Of a stretch of 18,061 nt of DNA, positions 9,688 through 17,371 are shown piece by piece (the first letter of the stretch is position 1; every line of letters starts with the position of its first letter). The notes below the pieces were generated by a model, which made no database searches, was not told where the DNA came from, and saw only the letters and a list, made by a program, of their open reading frames with translations. The position numbers were made by a program, and so were the translations under genes. The stretch comes from Chytridium lagenaria (Eukaryota > Chytridiomycota > Chytridiomycetes > Chytridiales > Chytridiaceae): the NCBI GenBank assembly GCA_025449115.1, contig JAHLKC010000296.1:1-18061 (forward strand), given 5' to 3'.

Positions 9688-9691
9688 GTCC

Positions 9692-10125
9692 CGCATATAC
9701 GGGGATATCTTTGCGGACCATGGTCATAACACCATTGTGTCCATTTTTTGTCGTCAGCATACATCTTCCATCCGGGGACAGACTCCAGTTGTTGCCAAAA
9801 CTTTTTCATGACCATTGCTGACCATAGTCTCTTGGAAGCAGGCGATGTCACATTCCATTTCATCCAAATATTTAGCAAAGAACCGTGCTCTATGGGATTC
9901 ATCACCTTCAATTCTCTTTGCAAAGTGTTTCTTAACAAGAGCTTGAAGGCAAGAGCTTGAAGGCTGTTCACATTCCAACTTATAATCTTCAGCTTGGAAG
10001 AGAAGAATGGTGTGTGCATACCATCAATGGGATATATCTTTTTCATTGACTCTGGTCGGAAGTCCTGGATCATACGAGAAGGAACATCCGGCAGGGCCGT
10101 TGTTCTCTCAACGCCATATATCTAG
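9692..10125 (-). pseudogene. Broken APE2/exonuclease III-like endonuclease fragment
   Basis: Read on the minus strand from 10125, three overlapping frames together give an endonuclease/exonuclease/phosphatase N-terminus: KLKIISWNVNSLQA (metal-binding Asn motif), then DEMECDIACFQETM (the catalytic LQE/CFQE-type Glu), then WQQLESVPGWKMY, then GHNGVMTMVRKDIP (the GYSGVAT-like motif). Family members cleave at abasic sites or act as 3' exonuclease; the CFQE form resembles APE2. The frame changes at least twice and the C-terminal catalytic half (GDxN, SDH) is not seen. Solo LTR C interrupts it at 9691; about 45 bp on the other side (8690-8738) may be its continuation before gypsy copy B begins. A LINE-type endonuclease is an alternative, but no LINE reverse transcriptase is visible. 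Confidence 0.65.
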
Positions 10126-10229
10126 CGTAGAGATAGGGGTGATTCTGAGGTTGTCCTCTTTTCATTGAGGGGTGAGAATAGCTCACGTATCTCAAGTATC
10201 TCATAGGCATAAAAACCACTTAGAGATTT

Positions 10230-10390
10230 TGGGCCAGTATCAGGCACTTGGTAGTTTAGCAAATGGTAGTATACCAGCATTAACTGTTATGACGTGGGTG
10301 ATCTATCAAGGTATGTGCCTTGGTGCGCGACAGGAGTTGCTCTCAGGATCAGGCACCTGGCAAATTTGGGTAGTTCCTGTGAACTCCCGT
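10230..10390 (+). repeat. Second small GGGTAGT motif cluster
   Basis: This stretch has ATCAGGCACTTGGTAGTTT (10,229 region), AAATGGTAGTATACC and ATCAGGCACCTGG followed by AAATTTGGGTAGTTCCTG. The wording matches the 600-2545 repeat region (AATGGTAGTA, GGGTAGTTCC), and the phrase ATCAGGCAC plus C/T-TGG occurs twice about 120 bp apart. It separates the APE2-like fragment from a gypsy fragment. A 74-codon plus-strand frame here is judged spurious. Confidence 0.45.
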
Positions 10391-10391
10391 T

Positions 10392-11098
10392 TTTGATATT
10401 CAAATAGTCGGCTTCTCTCGAGAATGTCCTTCAATCGAGATGACTTGATCCTAACAAAGACATTGTCAATGAGCTGTTCAGGGAAGATAACTTCGCTGGA
10501 GAGCAATGGTCGATTAGATCCAAACTCGCGTTTTTAAAAGGAGAAAAGACATGGGCAGGTGGGTGGGTATAATCAATGCTAATCGCAGAAGTTATAGTTT
10601 GCAAAAGTTCTTTGTTCTTAACTTTAGCATCTTTTCCGATAAAGACTCAAGGGGCAGTCTCAGTCAAGTCGCCAACCTCTGAGTAACCATCAGGTATAGG
10701 CTTTGGGGGTTTGAAGCTGCGTGAGAGAGCGTCGGCAACGGCCTGGCTCTGCCAGGAATGTGAACCAACTCAATATCGTGATCCTGTAGAGAGTATGACC
10801 ATCGGGCAAAGCAGCCCTTCAAGTCACCTCTAGCAAACAGGGTGATTAAGGCTGAGTGATCAGTTTCAATGCGGTATGGTTTGCGCCATGTGTAAGTCTC
10901 AAAGAGATTTGAAGACTACGCAACAACGAGACCTTTGCGGTCAGTGTTAAGGTAGCTCTGCTCAGCATTGTTCAACGTGCGTGAAGCAAAGCCTACAGGA
11001 CGGTATATGCCATCACGGTTCACAAAAAGCGCAGCACCAATTGCGTACTTAAAAGCATCGCAAGATATAACAAACCCCTTATCCCGGGCAACACTCAA
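10392..11098 (-). pseudogene. Gypsy RNase H and connecting region
   Basis: From 11098 on the minus strand: DKGFVISCDAFKYAIGAAL then GFASRTLNNAEQSYLNTDRK, the start of a Ty3/gypsy RNase H domain (first catalytic Asp in CDA). After an in-frame stop come RIETDHSALITLFA (TDH motif), FARWSYSLQDHDIELVHIPG and, one frame over, VADALSRSFK near 10,720-10,740, the canonical end of the domain. A further region continues with IGKDAKVKNKELLQ and RPLLSSEVIFPEQLIDNVFV to about 10,392 with one stop and a shift near 10,535; this may be the linker towards the integrase. Reverse transcriptase is missing on one side and integrase on the other. It is degraded and non-functional. It cannot be assigned to copies A/B, because they lack this segment. 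Confidence 0.8.
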
Positions 11099-11105
11099 TA
11101 CAGGT

Positions 11106-11612
11106 TACGAGATCGAATTCCTGGTCAGACGAGGGGTGAATGGGCTGAGAAGCGTCCATGACAGCTGAAGATGCTCGATGGGCCTCAACTGGTGTGTTCA
11201 TCAGAGCTGGAGCCGTGGAGTATGATGAGAGTAGGTGATAAAGTTCACCAACACGGCGGCCAATATTGATACTCCTGCCTTCTCTGTTAAGATATAAATA
11301 TACCTCGTTGGCGGAGAAGACGATAAAATCCTGGGATCCCTCAATCATCCCAAGGACAGAGCAGAGTGGTTCGGCAAGGTCAGGAACAAAGAGAACGTTT
11401 TTGATGACGCGTTGATGATCACCAAATGTGTAGACAATATCCCCATACCCGCGGACAGGTACGGTTTTATGATCTGCAAGGTAGACCTTGCTTCACTGTC
11501 TGCGTGGAGAAAGTGGAGTCGTCATTACTGAGAGAAATCTCAACGTGATTGGCTTTTGTCTTGGCCTTGTTGGCTGTCGCTTTGGCTGTATTGTTTGACC
11601 GTGAACCATCAT
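11106..11612 (-). pseudogene. Ty1/copia protease end and GAG-pre-integrase domain
   Basis: On the minus strand the frame reads LADHKTVPVRGYGDIVYTF, then VIKNVLFVPDLAEPLCSV, then VFSANEVYLYLN and GRRVGELYHLLSS. This is the order seen in copia polyproteins: adg-x-x-x-V-x-G-x-G, L-x-n-V-L-y-V-P-x-l, and the pre-integrase G-x-R-x-G-x-L-Y-x-L. Upstream, a different frame has SNDDSTFSTQTVKQG before a stop, so a shift of one base sits near 11,482. The catalytic DSGA of the protease would lie upstream and is not seen. The fragment ends near 11,106, where the gypsy RNase H begins, an unnatural join of two element classes. Confidence 0.75.
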
Positions 11613-11704
11613 GAAGTTCACAGCACATACACACTTATCCCTACTGACATCACTACTCAATTTATCATCCATCGTCCCTCAAGTCAAATGAAGCAGGAAT
11701 ATTC

Positions 11705-12520
11705 ATGCCACGCTTGTTGATGTATTTACGTGAGTTTCCAAAGATATTTCGCTGCAATCACAGCCGTGAATTTGTTAAGACAAGTTTGTCCTGGCCCTTG
11801 CACAAGAATTGGCACGTAGAACATCGTTTTTCAACCGCTTATCACCCGGAAGGGAACATATTGCTGAACGTCATTTACGCAAGGCAAAGCAAACTTAAAT
11901 CAAAAAATTTCAAGTGACCCATCAAATTGGGCTTCATTACTCCCTGTAGTGTAGACCGCACTACTGGATCAACACCATTCAGTCGGATGTTTGGGCGTTA
12001 GGGTAATGAGATTTCCTCCGACTATTTGCTCACGGAAATCGGATCCCGACAAACTCCAACGACGTTACAATACAATGCATGAAGTAGTTTACCCTGCCAT
12101 CTACAATCGTAATGTGCAGCATTATGCCAAGGCTGTTGTATCGCACCCGTGCTTTTAATATCAAACGACCCATCCCCAGTCCGTTGCTTTGTTATGACCC
12201 ACCCCAACGTACGCTCATCCAAACAAGAACCTCGCTGGGAGGGACCATACAAGGTCCTACAACGAACCACAGGAAATCTGTACGAGATAATAGACCACGA
12301 CAACAAGCTACTACCTCAAAAGTACGCAGCTTCTCAATGGGAACTTGCTTCCGCTGATGTGGTCAAGTCAGTCTCTTTTAAGATTGAACAGATTCTTGAT
12401 TAAAAGCGTATCCGTTGGAAACCATTTTATTACGTACAATGGAAAAAATTGGGTCTATCAGAAGATTCGTGGGAACCCTATGAGAACTTTAACGACGTCA
12501 CTTTAATTTGCAAACATAAC
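11705..12520 (+). pseudogene. Gypsy chromovirus integrase and chromodomain, degraded
   Basis: The plus strand shows the second half of an integrase core: EFPKIFRCNHSREFVKTSL (SDxGxEF block, with N where the catalytic Asp is expected), VEHRFSTAYHPEGN (STAYHPQxNG block) and, one frame over near 11,860, IAERHLRKAK (catalytic Glu). Further on come MHEVVYPAIYNRNVQHYA, then RWEGPYKVLQRTTGNLYEI (GPY/F-type module, 12,230-12,290), then a chromodomain with FKIEQILD, WKPFYYVQWKKLGLSEDSW and EPYENF (12,375-12,495), interrupted by a TAA after ILD. At least two shifts and one stop make it dead. Orientation is opposite to copies A and B and the sequence is clearly a different family. Confidence 0.85.
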
Positions 12521-12802
12521 CATACTCACCCAAGGCTTCCGGGAGCACCCAACTTCGGCAACAACAATCAAGCCAATGGTATTCCTAGGTCATAGTAAGG
12601 TTGATTACTGGTATCTGTTTTGGATCCCCTTTCTTGTTCGCTTAGTTGACTACGCCCCTCTGGTGGAGGGGTGATGTCGTGGAACTCCATTCCCTGTATA
12701 CATATGCCGTACAATTCATGGTGTAACCTTAGATAATACACACAAGAGTTCTCAGCGACGTTGTGTTCTTGTGCTGTCCAGGTCCGAGACGCTGTACGGC
12801 AC

Positions 12803-12950
12803 TTATTGAAGGCCTCCGACTTCACTGGGTGCCTGAGCAGGGGGGTTGAGTCGAGCTCTAAGTTTGCATATCTCACATGACCTGCAATATTTTGCGCTGA
12901 CCAGACCCAAAGACACGGGACGCCAGATTCTTTCCCATGGATAAAATTGC
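12803..12950 (-). pseudogene. Possible gypsy integrase zinc-finger (H2C2) remnant
   Basis: The minus strand reads YCRSCEICKLRARLNPPAQA in an open frame. A C-x2-C pair followed by K and a proline-rich PAxxP segment resembles the second half of the H2C2 zinc knuckle in gypsy integrases. The histidine half is not convincing, so this is tentative. The surrounding 12,520-12,960 contains nothing else that I recognise. Confidence 0.3.
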
Positions 12951-13029
12951 AATTTCACAGCAACATGGTTGAACCAAATAGCAGGCAGAAACATTTCAGA
13001 GTTTATGGCTAATAGAGATAGACAATTTA

Positions 13030-13536
13030 TTAGTTGGGTAGACAATAATAAACAGCATTGCATTGCTCCGATCTGCTGCCTCCACCTCCGGAAGAAAATG
13101 TCCTGTAAATCAGCCGGAAGTTGTCTCTGTAGCACTCGAAATGTTCTCCATTAAGCCAAGCCTCACCAGCTCGACCAAACATGTTCACCCTCTGTCCGTC
13201 TTCGTTGATCCAAATACCGACATCCACGATATTGCCACCGATGCTGATTTTTCCAGAGGTGTATTTGTTCTCCCAGTCGACGGGTCTAACTGCTGAATGG
13301 CATCGGGCCGCTGCAAGTTTGGATTTTCTTTGCTCTTGCTTTCGGAAGAGTAAAAGGCGATTTGAGACAGCTTTTTGGAGACTGAGGATGATGGTTGGCC
13401 AGGGATGTTGGTGTTATGACACTGAGACAGTTGCGGCAAAAAGAACCTTTGTATCAGCAAACACGCTTGCTGCCAGAGATGAAGAAAGAATTGCGGCCAA
13501 AGAGATTGTCTTGAACATGTTTAGAATTGGGACCAT
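13030..13536 (-). pseudogene. Frameshifted paralogue of the four-cysteine secreted protein
   Basis: Starting at ATG 13,536 (or the in-frame ATG at 13,518), the minus strand encodes a signal peptide MFKTISLAAILSSSLAASVF followed by ADTKVLFAA, matching ADSRIIYAA of the 16,750-17,250 gene. The frame then hits TAA near 13,414. A second frame (LSQIAFYSSESKSKENPNLQ) and a third from about 13,285 (VDWENKYTSGKISI, then VDVGIWINEDGQRV, GEAWLNGEHFECYRDN, GGGGS, CNAVYYCLPN, stop at 13,030) complete the homology. So two shifts break an otherwise full-length copy. No canonical introns explain them. The C-terminal two thirds are well conserved, suggesting recent loss or base-calling errors. A TATA box is still present upstream. 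Confidence 0.75.
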
Positions 13537-13589
13537 GAGTTGGTTGCGGGGTGCGGAGAGGTGATATTTAGAGCATCCACCAACCGTGC

Positions 13590-13596
13590 TTTTATA
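13590..13596 (-). promoter_or_regulatory. TATA box of the secreted-protein paralogue
   Basis: The minus strand reads TATAAAA, 54 bp before the ATG at 13,536, a spacing similar to that in the intact paralogue (68 bp). Confidence 0.55.
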
Positions 13597-13644
13597 TTGA
13601 AATCCAATTAAGTGAGTTAGCCAGATTGATGAGCAGTACTGAGA

Positions 13645-14022
13645 TGAGGCGCGCGTGCGCCTTGAGAGCTATGTTCAATATGAGGCACATAGATCAGTAA
13701 GGGGATCATGGAACTGCATTCACAGCATTGGGAATAGAGTACAAGTAATCGTGGGTAGACACCAAAGTACGTCGATATACGTGATCTTTTACAAGTGCCT
13801 CATCTGTGGACATACAGGTGACTCAAAAGTCGATGCTCAATCTCTTCAAGCCTAGAAAAAAGCTAGGTGTGACTATCTTATAGCACAAGTGCCTCAAGTA
13901 AGTCCTTCGCAACACTGCAACGTGCCGCCTCATATGGTAGGTCTGGACATCTCGTACGTAAATGTAACTATAAAATAAATGTTCATTTGTTTTATAAAGA
14001 CAAAATTAGGTGAAGTGCCTCA
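13645..14022. promoter_or_regulatory. Divergent promoter region with clustered TGAGGCAC motifs
   Basis: This 560-bp intergenic region lies between the minus-strand secreted-protein paralogue and the plus-strand GH26-like gene. Exact TGAGGCAC or its complement GTGCCTCA occurs at 13,681-13,688, 13,795-13,802, 13,889-13,896 and 14,015-14,022; a near match TGAGGCGC is at 13,645-13,652, where it forms the inverted pair AGGCGC-GCGT-GCGCCT; a partial GCCTCAT is at 13,927. Two sites share the 12-mer ACAAGTGCCTCA (13,791 and 13,885). The same octamer is clustered before the intact paralogue (17,372-17,524). I infer a transcription-factor binding site; the factor is unknown. Confidence 0.55.
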
Positions 14023-14054
14023 ACTTTAAAATTTGTCTCGTTTCTTCGTTTTAT

Positions 14055-14060
14055 TATAAA
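14055..14060 (+). promoter_or_regulatory. TATA box of the GH26-like gene
   Basis: TATAAA lies 37 bp before the ATG at 14,097, and a GTGCCTCA motif lies just upstream at 14,015-14,022. Confidence 0.5.
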
Positions 14061-14096
14061 GCTTGCGTTTTAGGATAGCTTTGTACTAAGGTAAGA

Positions 14097-15902
14097 ATGA
14101 CGGCCTTCATCAAAGTCTTTGCTCTCCTTCTGAGCTTTACTTGCATCGTCTCCTCTCAGCAAAGGCAGAGGGCGAGACTGGAGCCGAAGGTTGACCCGCT
14201 TAGATCTTAGGAGTACTCATTACTGATTGATCAAATTACAGATGGAAAGATTATCCTGTCTGCCTGGTTGGACACGGAAAACAAGACGGATGCAAACGAC
14301 GACCATCCAAGTTCAACGCTAGAATTGGACATCCTGCCGGCGCTTTTCAGTTCACCCAGGAGATTCCGCTAGAACCCAACGTTTTCATCCCTGGAGATTT
14401 CAAGTATGTTGACATGAACCTCTTTGACGACGGCACCGACGCTGCTCTATTCTTGACTGTCTGTGAGTAAAATATATTTGTTTCTCCATACCGTTTGCTT
14501 CGTTGTTCTGACCACTTTTTGTTTGTCAACATGAAAGACCCGAACAAGGGCTTTCAAGCGATCGCAGACCAAGATATTGCGGACCTTGTGCAGAGAATCA
14601 ACAACATCACCATCACGAGAAATGTTTTCGTCAGGTTTGTTTTCTTATACTTGAAAGTTCATTAAGGATAATTGTAAACTTCGCTTATTCTTTAAATACC
14701 TTCTCTGTCTGTCGCAGATCGGGCCAGAAATGGACATCAGCGTTAGTATTCTCTTTGTTTACCCTTTTTTATTAATTTTTGTGATGTCGCTTTCCTGCGA
14801 AATAAACACTAATCGTTTTTCCTTTTTACTCCGGGCCTAATTAGAAAGCTTACGGTGGTCAACCAGAAGCATACGTTGCAAGCTTCCGTCGTATTGCTGT
14901 CGAAGTGAGGAAGAATCCAAAGGCCGCCATGGTGTGGTCTCCCAACCTGAATCAAAACTCTGGCGATGCTTGGACCCCTTATTACCCAGGTGATGATGTT
15001 GTCGATTGGGTCGGACTTTCAGTGTACTGGAAAGGATTTAAGGCGGATTATCCGTGGATCACGACAAACAGGGCCCCAGATAACTTTTTTGCTCAAATCA
15101 TTGATGGTTTGGCACCAGAAGGTGGAGACGTTTTTTTTACAAGGAATTCGCAGAGAAACGAGGGAAGCCATTTGTTGTATGTTTTTTATCTTTTCTTGTT
15201 AGTTTATTGGTTGTGTCATCCGTTACACTTTGTCTTTGAGCTTTACTGGGTATCTGATATATTCAATCAATTTTAAGCTCTCGGAAGGGTCCGCAACAAA
15301 ACATCTGACATATAGTCGTGCTGGCGAAGCTGCCGTTGCAAGCACTCAAAATATTGATGAAACTGAGAATCAAATGGTAAGGATATTTCGTCATCTTCAC
15401 TCCTGCATTGATGTTTTATGCTAGCCCATCCATTCTAACGTGAGCTCCTTTTCCGCGTAAGGTTTTTTGGAACTCATTTCTCTTCAATCAAACTTTCCGA
15501 ACGACCTATCCTCTTATGAAAATGGTAAACATGTTTGAATTCCTCAAACCCGAAGGTGAAGACGACATTCAGAAGACGCAAGTGTTGCGAGATTTCCGTA
15601 CAACGTGGAACAACGTCACGGCTCAAGCCTTTCGTGAGCAACTAGGCCGTAATATTGAGGTGTTCCAACTTCCCAATGTTTTAAATCGTGACTCTACCGC
15701 GACTTCACCAACTTTGCCCAGCTTTGCTGCTACAGCTACCGCTACCGCTGTACCAAGAACTTCATCGTTGACTACTGTGACCAATGCGGCCGTTACCACG
15801 ACAACTACGAGCGACGCCTTTACCAAATTCGGAGAATCAATGACATTTGTGATTTATGGTTATGTGTGGTGCTTCTCTTTGCTTATGCTACTCATCGGAT
15901 AG
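14097..15902 (+). pseudogene. GH26-like secreted, probably GPI-anchored glycosidase with four frame breaks
   Basis: Seven exons can be read: 14,097-14,189, 14,242-14,462, 14,538-14,634, 14,718-14,741, 14,845-15,176, 15,278-15,376, 15,462-15,902, with GT-AG introns of 52-103 nt. The product starts with a signal peptide (MTAFIKVFALLLSFTCIVSS), then LSAWLDT, LTVYPNKGFQAIADQD, the GPEMD acid/base Glu block, AYGGQPEAYVASFRRIAVEV, MVWSPNLN, YYPGDDVVDWVGLSVYWKGF, the LSEGSA nucleophile-type Glu, and NMFEFLKPEGE. A Thr/Ser-rich stretch and a hydrophobic C-terminal tail suggest a GPI anchor. GH26 family enzymes mostly hydrolyse beta-mannans; the substrate here is not known. Frame breaks, each one base missing, are at the exon 1/2 splice junction, near 14,312, near 14,719 and in the T8 run at 15,131-15,138. 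It is either a recent pseudogene or an intact gene with deletion errors. Confidence 0.75.
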
Positions 15903-15979
15903 ATAAGAAAGTGCATAATATACAATAATTAAACTTTAAGAAACGGTATCGTGTTGTTAGCCAGAGAATATTAAACGTG

Positions 15980-16429
15980 ACAACACCAAACATCAATGAA
16001 TGTGTGCAGCAATAATCCAAACACGGCATTTCCTGGTATGTACGAAACTCAGAAGTGTACAATCATTTTCGATATATATATATATTATTTCCGATTATAC
16101 TTGGTGACTCTTACAGCACTTCGTCACACGTCCCGGCGTCGAGGACGCGGATCCCATGGACAACTACTCTTCCGTCTCAAGGAATCTCGTTTTTTCCTGT
16201 TCCTCATTCTTTTATCCTCTCCATGTCCTCACCCTTTATATATCTTTCCAACTTGCTCATATTTATCTCCCTAACTTTTTTACAGCAACTCACGTTGCTG
16301 GTATTGTACTGGTGACGCGACCGCCCTCAAAAAGCCCGAGTGGGCTACCGACGTTCCGTTCGCCGGCGGTGCACCCGAAGCGACTCTTGGCGCATCTAAT
16401 CAAGAGATCGCTATTGTCTACGATATTTA
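15980..16429 (+). pseudogene. Exons of an unidentified, probably degenerate gene
   Basis: Three exon-like pieces are visible on the plus strand. The first (about 15,996-16,036, NNPNTAFPG) ends at a GTATGT donor; the second starts after TTACAG (about 16,115, HFVTRPGVEDADPMDNYSSV); the third starts after TTTTTTACAG near 16,286 and reads CWYCTGDATALKKPEWATD, then VPFAGGAPEATL and NQEIAIVYDI to TAA at 16,427-16,429. The composition is protein-like and codon use fits, but the phases of the three pieces do not agree without a shift, and no start with a signal peptide is evident. The last exon looks like a genuine C-terminus of a secreted or cell-wall protein; I do not recognise the family. It lies only about 80 bp after the GH26-like gene. 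Confidence 0.45.
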
Positions 16430-16579
16430 AGACGTCCTTCAGTATTTTCTACGTTATCCTAAACTTACTAATAAAATTAAGTTGGTGGCTCATTATGAAG
16501 TTTGAAATATTAATTATAAACCACATAATGATTCAGATGTACTTGCCCAAATGACTTTTGTAAAAGAAGCAGACTCTCG

Positions 16580-16741
16580 ATGCCCTTTCTCCACAGTCAA
16601 GCAAACAATGAATCAACTCGGATTGCAGTTCCTGACCCGTTCAGGAAGCCCACCACGGGCAACGTTGACGTTTTCAATTTGGATTTTATAAATTACGATG
16701 TTCGAGTAAGCATTCAACGAGCGTCAAATTCTTTATTGTAA
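16580..16741 (+). CDS. Small open frame of protein-like composition, unknown
   Basis: A 53-codon frame begins at ATG 16,580 and reads NESTRIAVPDPFRKPTTGN then VDVFNLDFINYDVRV, ending at TAA 16,739-16,741. Its composition is protein-like and a GTAAGC donor-like site at 16,706 follows the codon for R, so it could be a remnant exon. It overlaps, antisense, the polyadenylation signal of the secreted-protein gene. It may be only chance. Confidence 0.2.
   Translation: MPFLHSQANNESTRIAVPDPFRKPTTGNVDVFNLDFINYDVRVSIQRASNSLL
16732..16737 (-). terminator. AATAAA polyadenylation signal
   Basis: The minus strand reads AATAAA 13 bp after the stop codon of the secreted four-cysteine gene (stop at 16,750-16,752). 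The corresponding AATAAA in the paralogue overlaps its stop at 13,026-13,031. Confidence 0.45.
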
Positions 16742-16749
16742 TCTGCACT

Positions 16750-17250
16750 TTACTTGGGAAGACAGTAGTAAACTGCATTGCAGAAGCGTCTGTTTGATCC
16801 ACTTCCTCCTCCTCCAAGGTATTCAGTGTATAGGTCTCGTAAGGTGTCCTTGTAGCATTGAAAGTGCTCGCCGTTCAGCCAGGCTTCACCAGCAACGCCG
16901 TAAGTGTCGACCCGCTGCCCGTCTTCATTAATCCAGATCCCAACGTCGTTGCTCTTTCCATCGATTGTAATCTTTCCAGAGGTGTAAGAGTTCTCCCAGT
17001 TAGTCGATGTTAAAGTGTGATAGGTGTCAGGAAGTTCCCTGGGATTTTTGCTCCTATTCGAGGACTTGTAAAAGACGATTCGAGAGTCACGACCAGCAAT
17101 TCGTGACGATGATCTTGAGGTGACGGGATCCCATGTGGATGTTTGAACATGGCAATTTGCTGCGTAAATGATTCTGCTATCAGCAGTAACTGCTGATATC
17201 ATAAGGGATCCAGCCAAGAGGAGCAGAGCGGTAGAGAAAGCATTCACCAT
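16750..17250 (-). CDS. Small secreted four-cysteine protein, 166 aa, orphan family
   Basis: This is the only clearly intact complete gene in the window. It encodes a signal peptide (about 23 residues, hydrophobic LLLLAGSLMISAV, cleavage likely after VTA) and a mature part of about 143 residues. Cysteines are at 33, 132, 157 and 163, enough for two disulfides, with the last two in FCNAVYYCLPK. A tryptophan/aromatic-rich core contains WENSYTSGKITIDGK (85-99), DVGIWINEDGQRVD (102-115) and GEAWLNGEHFQCY (121-133), all conserved in the paralogue at 13,030-13,536; a GGGGSGS loop precedes C157. The central Ser/Arg-rich stretch (44-71) is the variable part. I do not recognise the family. A TATA box (17,318-17,324) and several TGAGGCAC motifs lie upstream. 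It acts outside the cell or at the wall; role unknown. Confidence 0.85.
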   Translation of the reverse strand: MVNAFSTALLLLAGSLMISAVTADSRIIYAANCHVQTSTWDPVTSRSSSRIAGRDSRIVFYKSSNRSKNPRELPDTYHTLTSTNWENSYTSGKITIDGKSNDVGIWINEDGQRVDTYGVAGEAWLNGEHFQCYKDTLRDLYTEYLGGGGSGSNRRFCNAVYYCLPK

Positions 17251-17317
17251 CTTATGATTTTAGCTGGCAAAGAGGTTGAAGAGGAACTATTTGAATTCTT
17301 AGGGAAGCTACCCCGTC

Positions 17318-17324
17318 TTTTATA
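17318..17324 (-). promoter_or_regulatory. TATA box of the secreted four-cysteine gene
   Basis: The minus strand reads TATAAAA followed by GACGGGG, 68 bp before the ATG at 17,250. Confidence 0.6.
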
Positions 17325-17371
17325 GTAATCATACCGTTCATGAAGGTTACTTGTTTGCAGTAAGTTGCTGA

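Noticed and set aside
12568..12876. 102-codon minus-strand frame
   Set aside because: No family motif or signal; a different frame in the same place gives the more plausible zinc-finger remnant.
16055..16554. Overlapping plus-strand frames of 86-132 codons
   Set aside because: They read through intron-like T-rich sequence and change frame against the more protein-like exon pieces; at best they cover parts of those exons.
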